From an uncultured Clostridia bacterium (lineage in GTDB: Bacteria; Bacillota; Clostridia; Christensenellales; Borkfalkiaceae): 64,000 bases of DNA. The stretch lies in NCBI GenBank assembly GCA_947630325.1, contig CANRHB010000004.1:54650-118649 (forward strand), given 5' to 3'. Position numbers and translations under genes: made by a program. Below are positions 59,297-64,000 of the stretch, in pieces. Positions within the stretch are counted from its first letter, which is position 1. The number at the start of each line of letters is the position of its first letter. The notes under the pieces were generated by a model. That model had not been told where the DNA came from. It worked only from the letters and a program-made list of their open reading frames with translations, and did no database searches.

Positions 59297-61543
59297 TTAC
59301 CCCCGTTTGTTTTTCTGTTCGTCTTTCAACGCCTGTTCACGCTGTAGCGCGGCCTTGATCCCGCGATAACCGCCCGAAGAGACATAGTTGCTTCCGCCCT
59401 CCTGCAAAATCTGCAAGAAATAGATTTGCAACACCTTTCCGAAGTCTGCGGCTGCATTCTTCTCGAGGGAACTCATTGCCCTGTCTACTTTCTGCGGATC
59501 CGTCTTATTCTCGCGAATCGCACCGAGCATTTGCTCTCCGACGAGCGATATAATGAGGGAGCGGACGCTCTTTCTGAACGCACTTTCCTCCTCTTCTGGA
59601 GTCTCTCCGAATGCTCGTTCTTTGGCTTTCGAAGCGATGTCTTCCGCCATACGCCTGAAGAAATCGGGGACGAGAGAATCAATGCGCTCCTGCACCGCCA
59701 TATAGATAAAGTCGTTAAGGGCCTTGCGGAGGGGATCGTCGTTGAGCTGTTCGATCTTCCCCTTGAGCTCTTCGATTTCCTCCTTCAAATCTAATTTTTC
59801 CTGCTCCGCCTGCCGTAACTCCCGATTCAACTTCCCGATTTCGCCCGAATCCGCTTGCAATTCCGCAAGATACTTTTCACGGATGCGCTTCTTTTGCACT
59901 TCATTTCCGTTGGCATTTCTCGAATACTTGAACTCGTATTCCTCATAATATCGGTAGAAATCGCTCAGTGCACTTGTGTAGTAGTAGTTACTCGAGGTGG
60001 AATACCCCTCTTTCTCCCATACCCACATGCGTTCGCCATTTGGACCGATGTTGCGGTGTTCGAGAATCTGCTCAAGATAAATCTGCATGTCGTATTGCGG
60101 ATAGCGGATGACAAATTCGCCCAGCGTCGTCTTCGTCTTCACGAGTAACGGCATGAGCGAAAATACGCGGATGCGCGCCTTCCGCATCTCCTTCACGTTA
60201 TCGGCATCCTCGTCGGAAAACTTTTCGCTGAAAGAGAGGAGGTATTCGTTGACTTTATATTCTTTCCCACGCTTGCGTAGCTTGATGTATGTTTGATAGA
60301 CATTATCATAGCCGAGACGGAGCGTATCGCGCATCTCGTCGTAATCGTCCATCGCCTCCTCATATTCCTTGGACCCGTTCAGAGTATAATAGTTGATTTT
60401 GTCTTCTATATCTTCGTCAAGACCGGCATTGACGATGGTGTTGATCGCAAAAATGGAATTGAAGAGCGCGTCGCTCGTGATGCTCTGCTCCACGATGGCT
60501 TCGTCGATGTCGCTCACGAGGTCGGCACCGAAGAATCCTCCCACCAGCTTGCCGCGGACAAGTCCCCAAATGCACTCCGCTGCCAACTTACACTGCATTT
60601 CTAAGATACGGTAGAAAGATCCATTATCGTAAGGTTTATACCCACGGTTAATGAGACGGAATAGCTCTTCCTCGCGGGCGATGCTCTCCGCGGAAAATTG
60701 AGATTGCTCAAGGTACTCCGCATTGGAGGCGGCGATCTGTCCCTTCTTTTGCTCAATCTCGAAGGCGACCTCGGGCTTATCCGCAAATCGGCGGAGCGTG
60801 TTCTCTATCTCTGCCTGCACAATTTCCGTTTCTGCTTTACGGATGACGTTTTCAAACGTGGAGAAGATATCAATGAGGACTTCGCTCACGGCAAACGTGA
60901 AATAGAGCGAGGGTTCTTTACAGTTTTCTGTGTAATTCCAACCATAGCGGAAGGGAGTTTCGCTCCCCGCGTCAATAAAATTCTGTGTAAGATAATCTAC
61001 GCTCTTGCCGAACAGCTCCACAAGGCGGGTTTTCCGTTCCTCCCCGAGCTCGAGCCCTTTTTGGATGACCAGACGGAACACGCTACAGGCGCAGGAGATG
61101 AACCAAGTGATGGTGTCGATATATGCGCGTCGGTCAAATTGGTGGCTCTCGGGGAGATAGGGCGTTGCATCAAAGTGAACAGAATTGCCATCTGTCACCT
61201 CACAGAGAATATCGTCAAGCAATGCCAAAATTCGCTTGGAATCAAGCGTACAGTCAAACTCCTCGATCAGTACAGCGAGCACCTGAAACCCTTGCAATTG
61301 GGAAAGAATCCCACTCTCATTAAATTCGTCGGAAAAGGAGAACTTTCCCTCTTTTTTCATCTTCTCCTCGTTATATGCGAGGAAATCCTTGTAAATCGCC
61401 GCACCGACCTCCTTCTTGTCGCGGTATTTATAGCACCATCCCTCTTTGTCTAATGTTACTTCCTTTAAAGAAGGACTGAGGTCCTGCAATTTCTTACGAA
61501 CCTCTTCCGGTAGCGACGAAAACTCTGATTTCAATTTTGTCAT
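59297..61543 (-). CDS. Large coiled-coil protein of unknown family (operon gene 2)
   Basis: 748 residues, no signal peptide. It is strongly helical and charged. Residues ~560-625 form a coiled coil (LNRELRQAEQEKLDLKEEIE) followed by a segment with FFRRMAEDIASKAKERAFGE and a C-terminal helix rich in Gln/Lys. The N-terminal half contains FQVLAVLIEEFDCTLDSKRI and TWFISCACSVFRL, which look like packed helices rather than membrane spans. I know no family. A good AGGAG precedes the start; the TIR gene ends 15 bases upstream. It may be the structural or sensing partner of the ParA-like ATPase. Confidence 0.72.
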   Translation of the reverse strand: MTKLKSEFSSLPEEVRKKLQDLSPSLKEVTLDKEGWCYKYRDKKEVGAAIYKDFLAYNEEKMKKEGKFSFSDEFNESGILSQLQGFQVLAVLIEEFDCTLDSKRILALLDDILCEVTDGNSVHFDATPYLPESHQFDRRAYIDTITWFISCACSVFRLVIQKGLELGEERKTRLVELFGKSVDYLTQNFIDAGSETPFRYGWNYTENCKEPSLYFTFAVSEVLIDIFSTFENVIRKAETEIVQAEIENTLRRFADKPEVAFEIEQKKGQIAASNAEYLEQSQFSAESIAREEELFRLINRGYKPYDNGSFYRILEMQCKLAAECIWGLVRGKLVGGFFGADLVSDIDEAIVEQSITSDALFNSIFAINTIVNAGLDEDIEDKINYYTLNGSKEYEEAMDDYDEMRDTLRLGYDNVYQTYIKLRKRGKEYKVNEYLLSFSEKFSDEDADNVKEMRKARIRVFSLMPLLVKTKTTLGEFVIRYPQYDMQIYLEQILEHRNIGPNGERMWVWEKEGYSTSSNYYYTSALSDFYRYYEEYEFKYSRNANGNEVQKKRIREKYLAELQADSGEIGKLNRELRQAEQEKLDLKEEIEELKGKIEQLNDDPLRKALNDFIYMAVQERIDSLVPDFFRRMAEDIASKAKERAFGETPEEEESAFRKSVRSLIISLVGEQMLGAIRENKTDPQKVDRAMSSLEKNAAADFGKVLQIYFLQILQEGGSNYVSSGGYRGIKAALQREQALKDEQKNKRG

Positions 61544-61558
61544 CGTTTTTTCTCCTGT

Positions 61559-62632
61559 TTATTTTAATTTGTCGATCGGAAACTCGATCACAGGGCGAAT
61601 GCCCTTTTTTATCATGACGTTGAACCCGTTGCGATAGAGAGTGTTCCCGCAATAAGTCATCTGCCAGTTGTCCATGAGCCCATCTGCATCTATCCACCAA
61701 TGACGGTGGGCGCCCTTCCCCTCCGGGACAAAAATCTCCTTTGCCATGCTGATATCCGCAGGCGTAAGTAGACGCGGCTCCGCACGGAGAAGTTCACGCT
61801 CCTTTACGGAGAATGCCAATAGCGCGAAGATTTCCTTTAGATAGTGTTCGGCCCCGGCGCCACCGCAAGAGAAATCGAGGATCTCGGTACACAGAAGGAC
61901 GGCAGCTGCATTTTCCGCATATAAAAGATCCCACTCCAGCGGACGCAAGCCGAAGAGCGTGTTGTTATAGGAAATATACTCAGTATCGTTGGCAAAGAAC
62001 CGCTCTGTCGGCGCAGAATGCTTGAGCGGCGTGGTGCACGGCGCCCCGAAATAAGAACCGAACCGGAAACGGTCTGTCCTGCGGACTCCGGCTCCATGAC
62101 CGCGGAAGGCATCTTGGAAGAGTTCCGCCTCGTCGACGACAAGATTGGGACGGACGACTTTTTCATAGATCTGTTCGACACATTCCTTGCTGCTGAAACG
62201 CGGGATATACAGTTTTTCATCATTGAAGTGGGGCAACAAGTCGCGGAACATTTTTTCAAGGAAGCCCTGCTCGGCGCCCTGCATCGCTTCTGTGTAAAGC
62301 TGTTGCATAGTCTTCCCCCCAATGTTGACCGAATAGACACCAAAGTTCTTCTCATTTCCGGCCCTTGCGAGCGCTTCTTGCCGTTCGAGTAAGACGGCAT
62401 CGCTCAAAAACGACGCCGCAGAATTATAGAAAATCACGCCTTTGCAGTTGGGATGTCCAATCTTCTCTCTCGCGATTGCTTGCCAATTATCGCCGATGCG
62501 CATGTTCTCGTCGAACCAAATTCGCGCCCCCATCGTCTGCAATGCACGAACATCTTCCCGTACGCAATCCATGTCCCTATGGCTATAGCTGACAAATAAA
62601 AAGTTGCCTGCCAAAATTTTATCTTCCGTCAT
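61559..62632 (-). CDS. TIR-domain protein (first gene of the five-gene operon)
   Basis: 357 residues. The first ~120 residues are a TIR domain: FLFVSYSHRDMDCVREDVRA (beta A and box 1), ARIWFDENMRIGDNWQAIA (BB-loop region) and GVIFYNSAASFLSDAVLLERQEAL, where the Glu matches the position of the catalytic residue of NAD-cleaving TIRs. The C-terminal ~230 residues are unlike anything I know (LRPLEWDLLYAENAAAVLLC, HRHWWIDADGLMDNWQMTY). TIR effectors in bacteria degrade NAD or make cyclic ADP-ribose signals during phage attack. ATG 62632 is chosen (GGAG 12 bases upstream); a TTG at 62668 would add 12 residues. A strong promoter lies ~100 bases upstream. Confidence 0.82.
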   Translation of the reverse strand: MTEDKILAGNFLFVSYSHRDMDCVREDVRALQTMGARIWFDENMRIGDNWQAIAREKIGHPNCKGVIFYNSAASFLSDAVLLERQEALARAGNEKNFGVYSVNIGGKTMQQLYTEAMQGAEQGFLEKMFRDLLPHFNDEKLYIPRFSSKECVEQIYEKVVRPNLVVDEAELFQDAFRGHGAGVRRTDRFRFGSYFGAPCTTPLKHSAPTERFFANDTEYISYNNTLFGLRPLEWDLLYAENAAAVLLCTEILDFSCGGAGAEHYLKEIFALLAFSVKERELLRAEPRLLTPADISMAKEIFVPEGKGAHRHWWIDADGLMDNWQMTYCGNTLYRNGFNVMIKKGIRPVIEFPIDKLK

Positions 62633-62731
62633 AAAATTATATATCTCCGCAGAACTTACGAACCCCAAAGAGCGATCATTTCTTCAAAAAATGTCCAATA
62701 GGAGAAAGTCGTTGTGCTGTTTAATAAATTC

Positions 62732-62760
62732 ATTATATCACATATTAAATCTTGTGTCAA
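62732..62760 (-). promoter_or_regulatory. Promoter of the five-gene operon
   Basis: On the minus strand TTGACA (62760-62755), 17 bases, TATAAT (62737-62732), both perfect. Confidence 0.88.
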
Positions 62761-62990
62761 CATTGATAACGTTATATTTTAATATCCTTTACTCATTTTT
62801 ACATAAAAGGATCTGGGTGTAAACGCAAGCATTTTTAGTTTTGGAGATGAATATTTAATGATTTTTTAAAAATTAACAATATGCCATTAGTTTGTCGAAG
62901 TATCTTTATTGTCGGCGGCATCGAGAATCTGCTCAACGCCATTCAAAGAGGATATCGAAGGTTCGGGACTCGGGGAATTTCTCAAAACAC
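62761..62990. other. Gap with possible gene remnant
   Basis: Between the operon promoter and the terminator of the intact tandem-TIR gene. The first part is very AT-rich. At 62886-62975 the minus strand, more GC-rich than its surroundings, reads through ~30 codons ending in a stop with a protein-like tail (SPSPEPSISSLNGVEQILDA, then ADNKDTSTN). It could be the 3' end of a lost gene. No start codon or ribosome binding site is present. Confidence 0.3.
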
Positions 62991-63020
62991 AAAAAAATAA
63001 ACCCGAACAAGGGTGTTCGG
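62991..63020 (-). terminator. Terminator of the intact tandem-TIR gene
   Basis: CCGAAC (63003-63008) pairs with GTTCGG (63015-63020); on the minus strand GTTTATTTTTTT follows. Confidence 0.75.
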
Positions 63021-63065
63021 ATTTATCCATGTCTGGTGACCTTGCCGTAATCCCAATAGAACACT

Positions 63066-63851
63066 TTATCTTGAAATCTTATTCAGCCGTCTAATCAATT
63101 CATCAAGTTCCCTATCCGACGGGGTTGCGGGCAGAAGATACCAGCAGAATTTTTTTATCTCATCCGGAATGAAGGATGGATTAGCTTGGAATTCAGATCC
63201 AAGCATAATCGGAACAATCAACTTTTTTTCATTTGTCGGTAAATGATATAAATGATATGCAAAATGAAGCTCTTCCAAACACCAAGGCGATTGTAGACTC
63301 CTCTCCGACGCAAGAAAAATATAAATCCCTTCGGTTACCGCTTCCGTGAGATTTTTCTTTATCTCGGCTTCCCAATTTGACGACGCAGAAATATCTTTAT
63401 CTTCTGAGCGGAATACATTGTATCCGCTGGCTTGTAAATGAGCAATGATCCTGTTTGCAACGGCCGAATCGCATCCCGAAGATGTTAAAAACACCCTGTT
63501 CCGTTTCAATATTGCCGTGAGCGTTTGCAAGAATGAAATCAAACTGCGACTAAAATCTTTTTCTATATCCAACTCATAAAGGCGGCTCGAATCAATGCTT
63601 CGAATGTATTCAAGTTCTTTCTGTACCCATGGCGAGTTTTCAGAATTTGCACTTTTACAATATAAGAATACATTGCGCGCACGAATTTCGCGCTTTATGA
63701 AGTCTTCAAGTTCTTCATTTTCATCGTCCAAGCATTTTAAGAAAAAAATTAGTGGCTCACAGTCAAGAATTTCAAGAACATCACGAATTTTACGGACTTT
63801 CTCTTCATCCTTGTGAGAGTGTGATAAAAAAATTGTTATTCTGTTATTCAT
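63066..63851 (-). CDS. Tandem-TIR protein, intact copy
   Basis: 261 residues made of two TIR-like domains. Domain 1 (~1-110) starts ITIFLSHSHKDEEKVRKIRD and includes SPWVQKELEYIRS, with a Glu at the usual catalytic place. Domain 2 (~115-261) has RVFLTSSGCDSAVANRIIAH, NVFRSEDKDI and LASERSLQSPWCLEELHFAY, again with a Glu. No other domain or membrane span is seen. It may be an NADase, a signal-making enzyme or a TIR-TIR adaptor. It sits 73 bases from tRNA-Glu with only a terminator and a GATGGAGAA ribosome binding site between them; no promoter is visible, so transcription may depend on read-through. A frameshifted paralogue at 54454-55205 keeps the same 5' flank. Confidence 0.82.
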   Translation of the reverse strand: MNNRITIFLSHSHKDEEKVRKIRDVLEILDCEPLIFFLKCLDDENEELEDFIKREIRARNVFLYCKSANSENSPWVQKELEYIRSIDSSRLYELDIEKDFSRSLISFLQTLTAILKRNRVFLTSSGCDSAVANRIIAHLQASGYNVFRSEDKDISASSNWEAEIKKNLTEAVTEGIYIFLASERSLQSPWCLEELHFAYHLYHLPTNEKKLIVPIMLGSEFQANPSFIPDEIKKFCWYLLPATPSDRELDELIRRLNKISR

Positions 63852-63873
63852 TGGTATTCTCCATCATTCAAAC

Positions 63874-63915
63874 AAAAAAAGACCTCAACAGAACCTTTTT
63901 ACGGGTTCTGTTGAG
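63874..63915 (-). terminator. Terminator of the tRNA-Glu transcript
   Basis: CTCAACAGAACC (63884-63895) pairs with GGTTCTGTTGAG (63904-63915); on the minus strand seven T follow (63880-63874). Confidence 0.9.
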
Positions 63916-63923
63916 ACCGCGAG

Positions 63924-63998
63924 TGGTGACCCCAACGGGATTCGAACCCATGATACCACCGTGAAAGGGTGGTGTCTTAACCGCTTGACCATGGGGCC
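63924..63998 (-). tRNA. tRNA-Glu (anticodon TTC)
   Basis: 75 bases including an encoded CCA end. Acceptor arm GGCCCCA/TGGGGTC, anticodon stem ACCACC/GGTGGT with loop CTTTCAC (anticodon TTC), T arm GGGTTCGAATCCC. The 5' end lies two bases from the window edge, so further tRNAs may precede it. Confidence 0.97.
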
Positions 63999-64000
63999 AC

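Noticed and set aside
63924-63998. Attachment-site duplicate of the tRNA-Glu 3' end inside the window
   Set aside because: I looked for ggattcgaaccc and flanking sequence elsewhere and did not find a second copy.

Overview
The window looks like a chromosomal segment of a Gram-positive, spore-forming, anaerobic Clostridia-type bacterium. I base this on the sleB-ypeB germination pair, rubrerythrin, many diderm-free lipoproteins, AGGAGG-type ribosome binding sites and TTGACA/TATAAT promoters. The first ~42.4 kb is fairly GC-rich (roughly mid-50s percent by eye). Its gene content (beta-1,3-glucan degradation, collagen-like and leucine-rich-repeat surface lipoproteins) suits a gut or other polysaccharide-rich habitat. 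I cannot name a species; an uncultured Christensenellales-like lineage is only a guess.

Layout. 1-16.8 kb holds housekeeping and surface genes: the end of an ABC exporter, an XRE/membrane regulator, rubrerythrin with two 42-residue proteins coupled to it, an HtrA-type lipoprotein protease, a membrane protein with a CD1871A-like tail next to a 4Fe-4S/TlpA fusion, a BspA-type LRR protein, sleB-ypeB, an alpha/beta hydrolase, and a collagen-like lipoprotein behind a palindromic operator next to a small divergent XRE regulator. Several gaps here carry dispersed, GC-rich, REP-like repeats.

16.9-42.4 kb is one polysaccharide utilisation locus for beta-1,3-glucan (laminarin, callose or fungal wall type). 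It contains a LacI-family regulator, a divergent GH16 endoglucanase lipoprotein, a solute-binding protein with two permeases, a GLUG lipoprotein, a large GH94/GH149/GH161-like phosphorylase, a GH1 beta-glucosidase, two paralogous large surface lipoproteins and a 1620-residue GH81 endo-beta-1,3-glucanase with F5/8C modules. Near-identical palindromes (core GAAACCGATTTC) lie at the LacI gene, at the GH16 promoter and at the transporter promoter, and tie the locus together. No ATPase subunit for the sugar transporter is present, so a shared MsmK-type ATPase elsewhere is likely.

At about 42.43 kb the base composition drops sharply to AT-rich. From 42.7 to 50.5 kb there is a compact operon that I read as an undescribed RiPP (ribosomally made, modified peptide) pathway. 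It has an FRG-domain protein, a 67-residue candidate precursor with six cysteines in its last twelve residues, two SPASM radical SAM enzymes, a PqqD-like recognition protein, a cobalamin-type radical SAM enzyme, and a shortened UvrA-like double ABC protein that suggests self-protection against a DNA-active product. A YoeB/YefM toxin-antitoxin pair and a two-component system (7TMR-DISM-like kinase plus OmpR-type regulator) follow on the minus strand.

54.4-63.9 kb is a second accessory block, all on the minus strand, ending at a tRNA-Glu gene. A five-gene operon from one strong promoter encodes a TIR-domain protein, a large coiled-coil protein, a ParA-like ATPase with a KGGAGRST P-loop, another large protein of unknown type and a double S-adenosylmethionine-decarboxylase-like protein. 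It is bracketed by two copies of a tandem-TIR gene, one intact and one frameshifted by a single base in an A/T run. I infer a candidate anti-phage or other conflict system. The RiPP operon and this TIR/ParA/AdoMetDC-like operon are the two best candidates for undescribed biology in the window.
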